6,859 bases of DNA from contig CAYUSW010000026.1 in assembly GCA_964447445.1 (NCBI GenBank), forward strand, positions 1 to 6,859, read 5' to 3'. Of the stretch, positions 1 through 6,799 are shown piece by piece (position 1 is the stretch's first letter; each line of letters opens with the position of its first letter). Under the pieces are notes generated by a model. It was given only the letters and a program-made list of their open reading frames with translations. It had not been told where the DNA came from and did no database searches. The position numbers and the translations under genes are program-made. The DNA is from CAIOGO01 sp964447445. GTDB lineage: Bacteria > Bipolaricaulota > Bipolaricaulia > UBA7950 > UBA9294.

Positions 1-462
1 GTGATCGGCGGCCCGGCGTCCGACTCCGGCGTCACCGGACGGAAGATCATCGTCGACACGTACGGCGGCTTCGCTCCGCACGGCGGCGGCGCCTTCTCGG
101 GCAAGGATCCCACGAAGGTCGACCGAAGCGGCGCCTACATGGCGAGGTACGTGGCGAAGAACCTTGTGGCCGCCGGTTTGGCGCGAGAGGCGGAAGTGGA
201 GATCGCCTACGCCATCGGTCGCCCCGAGCCGCTCGCCGTCCGCGTGGACGCGCACGGTACGGGCGCCGTTCCCGACGACCGACTGCGTGAGGCAGTCCTC
301 GAGACGTTCGACCTGCGGCCGCAGCCGATCATCCGCAAGCTGCGGCTCCTCACGCAGCAGTACGAGCGGCTGTCCGCCTACGGCCACTTCGGGCGGACGG
401 ACCTCGACCTCCCTTGGGAGAACACCGACGCCGCGCAACGTCTGGCGAACGCCGTCCGCTAG
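1..462 (+). CDS. metK: S-adenosylmethionine synthetase, C-terminal part (5' end outside window)
   Basis: The enzyme joins methionine and ATP to make S-adenosylmethionine, the cell's main methyl donor, releasing phosphate and pyrophosphate in the cytoplasm. The visible 153 residues match the last two fifths of a family usually about 380-400 residues long. They open in the conserved stretch IGGPxxDxGxTGRKIIVDTYGG (fragment residues 2-23). The family signature GGGAFSGKD is at 28-36, followed by KVDRSGAYMARYVAKN, and the typical tail AYGHFGR...PWE is near 127-140. The GTG at position 1 is an internal valine codon (family context FVIGGP), not the start. The aspartate of GGPxxD (residue 8) is kept, but SDSG replaces the more usual GDxG. 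The gene ends in TAG at 460-462 and converges on thrS 20 bp away. Identity is nearly certain from the signatures; promoter and N-terminus are off the window. Confidence 0.97.
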   Translation: MIGGPASDSGVTGRKIIVDTYGGFAPHGGGAFSGKDPTKVDRSGAYMARYVAKNLVAAGLAREAEVEIAYAIGRPEPLAVRVDAHGTGAVPDDRLREAVLETFDLRPQPIIRKLRLLTQQYERLSAYGHFGRTDLDLPWENTDAAQRLANAVR

Positions 463-473
463 CGGCAAGCCGC
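456..473. terminator. GC-rich inverted repeats in the metK/thrS convergent gap (possible two-way terminator)
   Basis: Two overlapping inverted repeats span the metK stop codon and the 20-bp gap to thrS: CCGCTAGCGG at 456-465 and GCGGCAAGCCGC at 462-473. They share bases, so only one can form in a given RNA. Position between convergent genes suggests transcription ends here from both sides. There is no T-tract on either strand, so a standard Rho-independent terminator is not shown, and the stems are short (4-5 bp). Confidence 0.25.
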
Positions 474-482
474 GGGCAGATG

Positions 483-2426
483 CTACGTCGCCGGCCAGAC
501 GTCGAGGGCCTTGGTCGCGACCCTCCCCTTCGCCGTCTCGAGGAACTGGTCGAGCTTCATCGTTCCCTTGTCGTCGCCCGTTCGCAGGCGCACCGACGCG
601 CTGTCCGCCTCGGCCTCGCGATCTCCGACCACAAGCATGTACGGCACCTTGTTGAGTTGGGCCACGCGAATCTTGGCGTTCATCCGCTCGGCGGAGTCAT
701 CGACCTGGGCGCGCAGCCCGGCCTGCCGCAGCCGCTCGGCTACGGACGCTGCGTAGGGGTTATGGCGGTCGGCGATCGGGATGATGACAGCCTGAACCGG
801 CGCGAGCCAGACGGGGAACGCGCCGCCATACTGCTCGATGAGACAGCCGATGAATCGCTCGAGGCTCCCGAGGAGCGCACGGTGCACCATGTACGGCCGG
901 TGCTCGGCGCCGTCCTCGCCGATGTAGGTCATGTCGAACCGCTCGGGCAGATTAAAGTCGAACTGGATGGTCGAGCACTGCCAGGCGCGGCCGAGCATGT
1001 CCTTGACCTTGATGTCGATCTTGGGGCCGTAGAAGGCGCCGCCGCCGTCGTCGACCTTGTACGGCAGGCCGCGGGCATCGAGCGCGGCGCGCAGAGCGTC
1101 GGTGGCCTGCTCCCAGCGTTCCGGCTCGCCCACCGCCTTGCCGGCGTGCGGCCGCGTCGCCAGGTAGATGTCGAAGTCGCGGAACCCGAATGCGGTCAGC
1201 ATGTTGACCGCGAAGTCGTACACGCCGCGGATCTCGGCGTCGACCTGGTCGGCGCGACAGTAGATGTGCCCGTCGTCGATCGTGAAGCCGCGCACGCGGA
1301 GGAGCCCATGCAAGACGCCCGATCGCTCGTAGCGGTAGACGGTTCCGAGTTCGGCCATCCGCATCGGCAGCTCGCGGTAGGAGTGCGTGCGGGTCTTGTA
1401 GATCAGGATCTGGTACGGACAGTTCATCGGCTTGATGAAGTAGTCGACCCCGTCGATGTCCATCGGCGAGTACATGTTCTCGCGGTAGAAGCCGAGGTGG
1501 CCGCTGATCGTCCAGAGCTGCTCTTTGCCGATATGCGGCGTGGTGACGATGTCGTAGCCGTGGCGATCGTGTTCGGCATACCAGAACTCTTCGATCGTGC
1601 GGCGCAGGCGCGCGCCCTTCGGATGCCAACAGATGAGGCCGGCGCCCCCCTCCTCATGGATGCTGAAGAGGTCAAGCTCTTTGCCCAGCTTGCGGTGATC
1701 GCGTTTCGCCGCTTCCTCGAGACGCCAGAGATACTGCTCGAGGTCCTTCGCCTTCTCCCACGCCGTCCCGTAGATCCGCTGGAGCATCGGCCTCTTCTCG
1801 TCGCCGCGCCAGTAGGCGCCGGCGACAGAAAGAAGCTTGATCGCGTCGGCGCGCAACGCGCCGGTCGAGCGGAGGTGCGGCCCGCGGCAGAGGTCGACGA
1901 ACTCGCCCTGCTCGAACACGCTAACGGTCTCGCCCTCAATGTCGTCAAGCAGCTCAACCTTGTACGTCTCGCCGCGCTTTTCGAACAGGGCCCGCGCGTC
2001 CGCCTTCGACATCTCTTTGCGCGTGATCGGCAGATCCGCAGCGATGATCTTCCGCATCTCTTCTGTGATCTGCGCCAGGTCGTCTTCGCCGAGCGGCGCA
2101 GGGAGATCGAGGTCGTAGTAAAACCCCTCGTCGATCGCCGGGCCGATGCCGAGGCGAGAGCCCGGGAGCTTTCGCTTCACGGCCTGCGCCATGACGTGAG
2201 ACGCGGTGTGGCGAAGCGTTTCGAGGGCCTCCGGCTCCCCGGGCCCGACAACGGCGACCGTCCCTTCTCCGGGCACGGCCTCCCGCAGGTCGCGCAGTTC
2301 GCCGTTCCAGCGAACGCACGTGCCTGTCTTCGCTAGCCGAGGACTGATGCCTTGGGCCACCTCAAGGAAGGAGGTCCCCTCTTTCACCTCGCGCACCGCT
2401 CCGTCGGGCAGCGTGACCCGAATCAT
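483..2426 (-). CDS. thrS: Threonyl-tRNA synthetase (class II), full length
   Basis: It charges tRNA-Thr with threonine and removes misattached serine. The 647 residues match the usual bacterial length (about 640). Domains in order: N-terminal TGS domain (about 1-60); editing domain with HxxxH (H73, H77) and the CxGPH-type motif (C180, H184); class II catalytic core (about 245-535); C-terminal anticodon-binding domain (about 540-640, with VPYMLVVGDRE). The three zinc ligands that recognise threonine are present: C336 (MNCP), H387 (DDGHIYC) and H515 (HRALLGS). Motif 2 has the ATP-contacting arginines R365 and R377, and motif 3 includes R524. Motif 2 reads GFTIDDGHI where E. coli has GFTQDDAHI, so a residue near the substrate is changed. 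The ATG has a strong ribosome binding site 5 nt upstream. It follows hslU by 29 bp on the same strand and is probably co-transcribed. No infC, rpmI or rplT lies beside it. Confidence 0.98.
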   Translation of the reverse strand: MIRVTLPDGAVREVKEGTSFLEVAQGISPRLAKTGTCVRWNGELRDLREAVPGEGTVAVVGPGEPEALETLRHTASHVMAQAVKRKLPGSRLGIGPAIDEGFYYDLDLPAPLGEDDLAQITEEMRKIIAADLPITRKEMSKADARALFEKRGETYKVELLDDIEGETVSVFEQGEFVDLCRGPHLRSTGALRADAIKLLSVAGAYWRGDEKRPMLQRIYGTAWEKAKDLEQYLWRLEEAAKRDHRKLGKELDLFSIHEEGGAGLICWHPKGARLRRTIEEFWYAEHDRHGYDIVTTPHIGKEQLWTISGHLGFYRENMYSPMDIDGVDYFIKPMNCPYQILIYKTRTHSYRELPMRMAELGTVYRYERSGVLHGLLRVRGFTIDDGHIYCRADQVDAEIRGVYDFAVNMLTAFGFRDFDIYLATRPHAGKAVGEPERWEQATDALRAALDARGLPYKVDDGGGAFYGPKIDIKVKDMLGRAWQCSTIQFDFNLPERFDMTYIGEDGAEHRPYMVHRALLGSLERFIGCLIEQYGGAFPVWLAPVQAVIIPIADRHNPYAASVAERLRQAGLRAQVDDSAERMNAKIRVAQLNKVPYMLVVGDREAEADSASVRLRTGDDKGTMKLDQFLETAKGRVATKALDVWPAT

Positions 2427-2431
2427 CTTTG

Positions 2432-2437
2432 CCTCCT
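2432..2437 (-). promoter_or_regulatory. Ribosome binding site of thrS
   Basis: On the minus strand AGGAGG is followed by CAAAG and the ATG at 2426. This full Shine-Dalgarno match at 5-nt spacing fixes the thrS start. It lies in the 29-bp hslU-thrS gap, where no promoter is evident, in line with translation from an operon mRNA. Confidence 0.85.
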
Positions 2438-2455
2438 CAGCGGAAAAGGATCGTC

Positions 2456-3829
<1,374 letters not shown>

Positions 3830-3836
3830 GTTCTTC

Positions 3837-4382
3837 TCACCACGAGAGTTCCTCGAGAACGATTTGGTCGTTCGTGTAGATGTCGATCTCCGCCGCGATC
3901 AGGAGCGACCGGCGGGCGACGTCGACCATCGGCATCGGGCCGGTCGATAAGAAAGCCGTGGCCGCAGCGAGCGCGTACGGCCCGCCGGATCCAACCGCCA
4001 TCACGTGGCCGTCAGGTTCGAGCACATCGCCCGTGCCCGAGATCATCAGAAGAGCCTCTTCGCTCGCAGCCAGCATGACGGCTTCAAGGTGCCGCAGGAT
4101 GCGGTCGGTTCGCCACTCTTTGGTCAGCTCTACAGCGGAACGGCGCAGTTGCCCGTCGTGCTTCTTCAGCTTCCCCTCGAACTTGTCAAGCAAAGCTAGG
4201 CAGTCGGCCGTCGCGCCAGCAAAGCCGACCAGAACCTTGTCGTCGTGGAGTCGATACACCTTGCGCGTCGTCTTCTTGATGATCGTTGTCTCAAACGTCG
4301 CCTGACCGTCGCTTGCGATGACGGCGCGTCGTTCGTCCGGAGAGTGCAGCGCAAGAATCGTCGTGTTTCGCACACGTTCCAT
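3837..4382 (-). CDS. hslV: HslV, proteolytic subunit of the HslUV (ClpQ) protease
   Basis: HslV is a proteasome-beta-like threonine protease; two hexamers form the chamber capped by HslU. At 181 residues it has the family length. The start MERVRN-TTILAL puts the catalytic threonine at T7, the equivalent of Thr1 in E. coli HslV (M-TTIVSV). Other landmarks: SDGQAT (24-29), the active-site lysine in TRKVYRL (K41), GFAGATAD (53-60), KEWRTDR (88-94), GTGDV (116-120), GSGGPYA (131-137) and the end IYTNDQIVLEELSW. An in-frame TAG at 4391-4389 leaves ATG 4382 as the first possible start. GTG at codon 4 is the only nearby alternative. Thus a six-residue leader (three if GTG is used) must be removed to free T7. 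No Shine-Dalgarno lies upstream, and a promoter abuts the ATG, so the message may be leaderless. It heads the hslV-hslU-thrS run. Confidence 0.97.
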   Translation of the reverse strand: MERVRNTTILALHSPDERRAVIASDGQATFETTIIKKTTRKVYRLHDDKVLVGFAGATADCLALLDKFEGKLKKHDGQLRRSAVELTKEWRTDRILRHLEAVMLAASEEALLMISGTGDVLEPDGHVMAVGSGGPYALAAATAFLSTGPMPMVDVARRSLLIAAEIDIYTNDQIVLEELSW

Positions 4383-4390
4383 AGCGGCCT

Positions 4391-4419
4391 ATTGTAGATC
4401 TCTTGAGCACTTGCCGCAA
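4391..4419 (-). promoter_or_regulatory. Probable sigma70-type promoter of hslV, giving a leaderless transcript
   Basis: On the minus strand, TTGCGG (4419-4414) is followed by a 17-nt spacer and TACAAT (4396-4391), one base from the TATAAT consensus. Only 8 nt separate the -10 element from the hslV ATG. Transcription would therefore begin at or next to the A of ATG. The absence of a Shine-Dalgarno sequence in this interval agrees with a leaderless start. The -35 matches consensus only in its TTG. Confidence 0.55.
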
Positions 4420-4507
4420 CGCGTGCAGCCAAGAGCCCTCCCTCCTTTCCCGGGATCCAACGCTGCAACTACCATTAGCAGGAGAAGACTCGCTCCCTCT
4501 TTATACG

Positions 4508-4522
4508 TAGTAGTTGTAGTAG
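4508..4522 (+). repeat. TAG-triplet tract resembling DnaA-trio motifs
   Basis: Five triplets in register read TAG TAG TTG TAG TAG on the + strand, preceded by AT-rich TTATACG (4501-4507). DnaA-trios, known from B. subtilis oriC and other bacteria, are repeated 5'-TAG-3'-like triplets on which DnaA loads onto single-stranded DNA. The TAG strand here reads toward the dnaA side, the polarity expected if DnaA sites lie at higher coordinates. No good DnaA box touches the tract, so the role is unproven. Confidence 0.3.
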
Positions 4523-4587
4523 GCAGCTTCTCTGGCTGAGGAAAGAGCTAGAACCGTGTACTGACGAGGAGTTCTGCACGCGGCTCC

Positions 4588-4688
4588 CTGGGTACATCTT
4601 GGGGAACACTCACCAGAGACTGGGGACATCTATTGTCCGTCGCGTGGCGTAGCTGGCTTTCCCCAGGGAGACCCCGTGCAATCCCCAG
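4588..4688. repeat. Helically phased G-tract motifs in inverted arrangement
   Basis: On + the motifs CTGGGTACA (4588), TTGGGGAAC (4599) and CTGGGGACA (4620) start 11 and 21 bp apart. On minus CTGGGGATT (from 4688), ACGGGGTCT (from 4677) and CTGGGGAAA (from 4666) start 11 and 11 bp apart. Four of the six share TTGGGGA or CTGGGGA, and the two halves face each other around about 4643. Spacing near whole helical turns suggests a protein binding array. TGGGGA differs by one base from the TGTGGA core of a DnaA box, so weak DnaA sites are one option; a different regulator is another. Confidence 0.35.
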
Positions 4689-4784
4689 CTTCGCGCACCC
4701 GTTCTTCTTGTGGAGTGGGTAGCCGATCTTTCGACAGGAGGAGACACGAGATGAGCCCGGCAGACGTAACACGCCCGCAAGCGG

Positions 4785-6143
4785 CTAGCGAATGAGCGAG
4801 TAGCGAGCCTCAAGCGCTGCTCGCAGATCGGAGATATCGGCCGAGAGAAGCGGTGTGTCAGCGAGCAAGAGTTTGATCTTGGAGTAACCGTGCATGATGG
4901 TCGTGTGGTCGCGGTCTCCGAACTCGCGGCCGATTGACGGGTACGAGAGCTCCGTCATCTCGCGGGCAAGGAAGATGGCCACCTGGCGCGCTTGGGCAAT
5001 CTCCTTTTTCCGGCTTGCGCCATCCAGCTCGTCTAAGGGGATCTGGTAGTGCAAGGCAACCTCTTCTTTGATGTGAAGCACTGTCAACCTCGGGCGACGG
5101 CCTTCCTTCGGTAGGATCCCCTCGATGTTTCGTGGGGTCAGGGGCTGCCCTTCGAGTTCGGCGTAGGCGATCGCTTTGACAAGAGCTCCCTCCAGCGCAC
5201 GGACGTTGGAAGAGATGCGCTTTGCAATGAGCTCGAGAACATCGTTCTGGACCTCCAGGCCGCGCGTCGAAGCCTTCTCGCGCAGGATAGCCATCCGCGT
5301 CTCGAAATCGGGCGGCTGGATGTCTGCCTCAAGTCCCCACTTGAATCTAGAAACCAAGCGGTCCTGTAGGCCGGACAGATCCTCGGGGGGCCGGTCGCTC
5401 GACAACACGATCTGCTTGTGGTTGCCATGGAGATCGTTGAACGTGTGAAAGAGCTCTTCCTGCGTCGCTTCCTTGCCCTTGAGGAAGTGCACGTCGTCGA
5501 TGAGGAGAAGGTCTACCCGGCGGTACTTCTCGCGAAACGCGGACGTCTCGTTGCTGCGAATCGCGTTGATCAATTCAATGGCGAACCGCTCCGACGTCGT
5601 GTAGACAACAGAGCGCGACGGATTCATTGACGCTACGGAGTTTCCGATCGCCTGAAGAAGGTGCGTCTTCCCGAGGCCTACGCCTCCGTAGACGAACAGT
5701 GGGTTGTACGGCTTCTTGAGGTTGCGAGCGACGGCGTCAGCTGTCGCTTCCGAAGCGGCGACGGCGAGACGGTTGTTCTCTCCGCGTACGAAGGCCGCGA
5801 ACTTGTACTCAGGATTCAAGGGCAGGGCTCCGGCGGTTGCGGCGCCCGCGGCCTCGTCCTTCAGGAGTTGCGGCGACTCCACTTCGGGATGCGAGCCGAG
5901 CACGCGGACTTGAAGAGAAACCGGCTGCTGACAAACGGAGGTCGCAATTCCTTCGATGGTCTCGCGGTAGCGGCGCTCGATGCCACCCTTCTTGAACGAG
6001 TCCGGCACGCCGATAACGAGCGAGCCATTCGAGTAATCAAGAGGTTGTGCCTCAGAGAACCACGTCTCGAAGCTTGTCGAGGGAATCTGCGTCCGAAGGT
6101 CGGAGAGCACGGAATCCCAAACCATAACTGGAGAATCGCCCAC
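4785..6143 (-). CDS. dnaA: Chromosomal replication initiator protein DnaA
   Basis: DnaA binds DnaA boxes at oriC as an ATP-bound filament, melts the DNA and helps load the helicase. The 452 residues have the usual four-domain plan: domain I (about 1-85, with VWDSVLSDLRTQIPSTSFETWF), a short Ala/Gly-containing linker (about 86-108), the AAA+ domain III (about 110-345) and the DNA-binding domain IV (about 350-452). Seen: NPEYKFAAFVRGENN (110-124); Walker A GGVGLGKTH (153-161); Walker B LLLIDDVHF (212-220); probable arginine finger R266 in RLVSRF; sensor-2 SNVRALEGAL (312-321); R386 and the signature REFGDRDHTTIMHGYSKI (406-423) for box recognition. The start is GTG at 6143 because AGGGAGG lies 9 nt upstream; the ATG at codon 7 would be too far from it. 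DnaA boxes lie upstream. No dnaN follows: the next gene on the same strand is hslV. Confidence 0.98.
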   Translation of the reverse strand: MGDSPVMVWDSVLSDLRTQIPSTSFETWFSEAQPLDYSNGSLVIGVPDSFKKGGIERRYRETIEGIATSVCQQPVSLQVRVLGSHPEVESPQLLKDEAAGAATAGALPLNPEYKFAAFVRGENNRLAVAASEATADAVARNLKKPYNPLFVYGGVGLGKTHLLQAIGNSVASMNPSRSVVYTTSERFAIELINAIRSNETSAFREKYRRVDLLLIDDVHFLKGKEATQEELFHTFNDLHGNHKQIVLSSDRPPEDLSGLQDRLVSRFKWGLEADIQPPDFETRMAILREKASTRGLEVQNDVLELIAKRISSNVRALEGALVKAIAYAELEGQPLTPRNIEGILPKEGRRPRLTVLHIKEEVALHYQIPLDELDGASRKKEIAQARQVAIFLAREMTELSYPSIGREFGDRDHTTIMHGYSKIKLLLADTPLLSADISDLRAALEARYSLIR

Positions 6144-6151
6144 CGAGCCCG

Positions 6152-6158
6152 CCTCCCT
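6152..6158 (-). promoter_or_regulatory. Ribosome binding site of dnaA
   Basis: AGGGAGG on the minus strand lies 8 nt (6144-6151) before the GTG at 6143. It decides for the GTG start over the in-frame ATG six codons on. Confidence 0.75.
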
Positions 6159-6169
6159 TCAGCCGAGTG

Positions 6170-6199
6170 AGCGTATCGAAGACAGCTCATCGGGGTCAA
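6170..6199 (-). promoter_or_regulatory. Probable dnaA promoter
   Basis: On the minus strand, TTGACC (6199-6194, five of six matches to TTGACA) precedes TACGCT (6175-6170, keeping the key T, A and final T) with an 18-bp spacer. Transcription would start near 6163, giving a short leader that includes the ribosome binding site. No DnaA box overlaps it; the nearest good one is about 175 bp upstream, so direct DnaA autorepression is not evident from this layout. Confidence 0.4.
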
Positions 6200-6373
6200 G
6201 AAGCCCGCGAGAGCGTCCCATGCACCCCCGCGCGCGCTAAGGAGCACGTGAAGCATGTCCTGCCGCGGAGCTCCACATGGTCACGAAATACACAGGACGG
6301 GTGTCCGGCCTGCCGTCCATAGCGCCCGCGTGTTCCTGACCGCGGCGACACGGAGCGCCCCGCGATCCGATCC

Positions 6374-6382
6374 TGTGGATAA
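6374..6382 (-). promoter_or_regulatory. DnaA box 1 (perfect)
   Basis: TGTGGATAA on +, that is TTATCCACA on the minus strand, an exact consensus match. Confidence 0.85.
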
Positions 6383-6400
6383 CCTCCAGACCCTGCAGTG

Positions 6401-6421
6401 GAACTAACAATATGTCTTCTT
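6401..6421. other. Candidate DNA unwinding element
   Basis: This AT-rich stretch (core CTAACAATATG) lies between DnaA boxes 1 and 2 in an otherwise GC-rich region. It is short for an unwinding element and has no clear triplet series, so the true melting site could be elsewhere, including the gap downstream of dnaA. Confidence 0.35.
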
Positions 6422-6427
6422 CGGTTC

Positions 6428-6436
6428 TGTGGACAA
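6428..6436 (-). promoter_or_regulatory. DnaA box 2 (one mismatch)
   Basis: TGTGGACAA on +, TTGTCCACA on minus. This one-base variant is the standard box in several high-GC bacteria. Confidence 0.75.
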
Positions 6437-6508
6437 CGTGGGGATCCAAGGGATCATGGCGTCTTTTCCGTCGCTTGCACATCGCTCACCAAAGAAACCT
6501 CCGTGAAG

Positions 6509-6517
6509 TTATCCACA
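6509..6517 (+). promoter_or_regulatory. DnaA box 3 (perfect)
   Basis: Exact TTATCCACA on the + strand. Confidence 0.85.
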
Positions 6518-6550
6518 GCGAAGTGCCCTTTCAGAGGCTTTTTGGTGCAG

Positions 6551-6559
6551 TTCTCCACA
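6551..6559 (+). promoter_or_regulatory. DnaA box 4 (one mismatch)
   Basis: TTCTCCACA on +, starting 12 bp before box 5 in the same orientation, a spacing that would let two DnaA molecules bind side by side. Confidence 0.65.
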
Positions 6560-6562
6560 GCC

Positions 6563-6571
6563 TTATCCACA
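6563..6571 (+). promoter_or_regulatory. DnaA box 5 (perfect)
   Basis: Exact TTATCCACA on the + strand, the outermost box on the tRNA side. Confidence 0.85.
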
Positions 6572-6719
6572 TGAAGCACGCACCCCAGGAGGAGCGTAAT
6601 GCTCTTCAGTACGTGACTTCACTCCGCGCGCGATGGAACGCTCTTCCGCTGCAGCGCGTATCGCGAAGGGGCTAGAAATCAGCCGTTGGGAAGTCGGACG
6701 AAAAGCTCGGAAAAAGAGA

Positions 6720-6795
6720 TGGTGCCGAGGCCCAGAGTCGAACTGGGGACACCGGCCTTTTCAGGGCCGTGCTCTACCGGCTGAGCTACCTCGGC
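6720..6795 (-). tRNA. tRNA-Phe (anticodon GAA)
   Basis: The 76-nt minus-strand sequence folds as a full cloverleaf. The acceptor stem GCCGAGG/CCTCGGC is perfect. It is followed by TA, the D arm GCTC-AGCCGGTA-GAGC, the anticodon arm CGGCC-CTGAAAA-GGCCG with GAA at positions 34-36, and the T arm CCCAG-TTCGACT-CTGGG. The discriminator is A and the CCA end is encoded (6722-6720). It lies 4 bp after tRNA-Asp, so the two are probably cut from one precursor. It reads toward the origin, and no clear terminator follows. Confidence 0.98.
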
Positions 6796-6799
6796 ACTG

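Larger units (their letters stand above)
4383..4784. other. 402-bp non-coding gap between dnaA and hslV
   Basis: No open frame here resembles a known protein. Those that exist run into dnaA or hslV in other frames. The gap holds the hslV promoter at its left end, a TAG-triplet tract (4508-4522), a set of phased G-tracts (4588-4688) and a purine-rich stretch on the minus strand (about 4437-4450, AAGGAGGGAGGG) with no convincing gene after it. No recognisable SRP RNA, tmRNA or riboswitch core was seen. Its place just downstream of dnaA is where bipartite origins such as that of Bacillus subtilis keep their unwinding site. Confidence 0.6.
6364..6580. other. Probable chromosomal replication origin (oriC), DnaA-box cluster
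   Basis: Three perfect TTATCCACA boxes and two one-mismatch boxes fall within 200 bp directly upstream of dnaA. The two nearest dnaA (6374-6382, 6428-6436) lie on the minus strand and the three farther ones (6509-6517, 6551-6559, 6563-6571) on the plus strand, so the halves point away from each other. An AT-rich patch lies between the two left boxes. Four GATC sites occur at 6364, 6369, 6443 and 6452, but GATC is common throughout the window. A perfect 9-mer is expected far less than once by chance in this length, so clustering plus dnaA adjacency makes oriC the best reading. The flanks, 6200-6363 and 6581-6719, hold nothing else I can support. Confidence 0.85.

Noticed and set aside
414..2336. 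Long open frame (640 codons) on + opposite thrS
   Set aside because: It is antisense to a complete, well-conserved thrS. Its translation is Arg/Val/Leu/Asp-rich with no family motifs, as expected from the reverse strand of GC-rich coding DNA.
4437..4468. Strong Shine-Dalgarno-like AAGGAGGGAGGG on minus with a downstream TTG as the start of an extended hslV or a small gene
   Set aside because: The frame that follows is not the hslV frame, and hslV has an in-frame TAG at 4391-4389, so it cannot extend HslV. The frame itself has no recognisable product.
4775..4784. CCGCAAGCGG hairpin just after the dnaA stop as a terminator
   Set aside because: The stem is only 3-4 bp and no T-tract follows on the minus strand.
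4548..4813. Minus-strand frames of 67-74 codons in the dnaA-hslV gap
   Set aside because: They lack conserved motifs and good ribosome binding sites, and one overlaps the end of dnaA. The region reads better as non-coding.
6245..6580. Near-repeat CACGTGAAGCATG (6245-6257) and CACATGAAGCACG (6568-6580)
   Set aside because: 11 of 13 bases match, but two copies of this length 323 bp apart, one overlapping DnaA box 5, are weak evidence for a real repeat.
6613..6622. GTGACTTCAC inverted repeat near the tRNA genes as an operator
   Set aside because: GTGA-nn-TCAC is too short to support a regulator site, and no promoter is visible beside it.
6237..6675. Frames of 81 and 87 codons in the oriC region
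   Set aside because: They run through the DnaA boxes on either strand and resemble nothing known.
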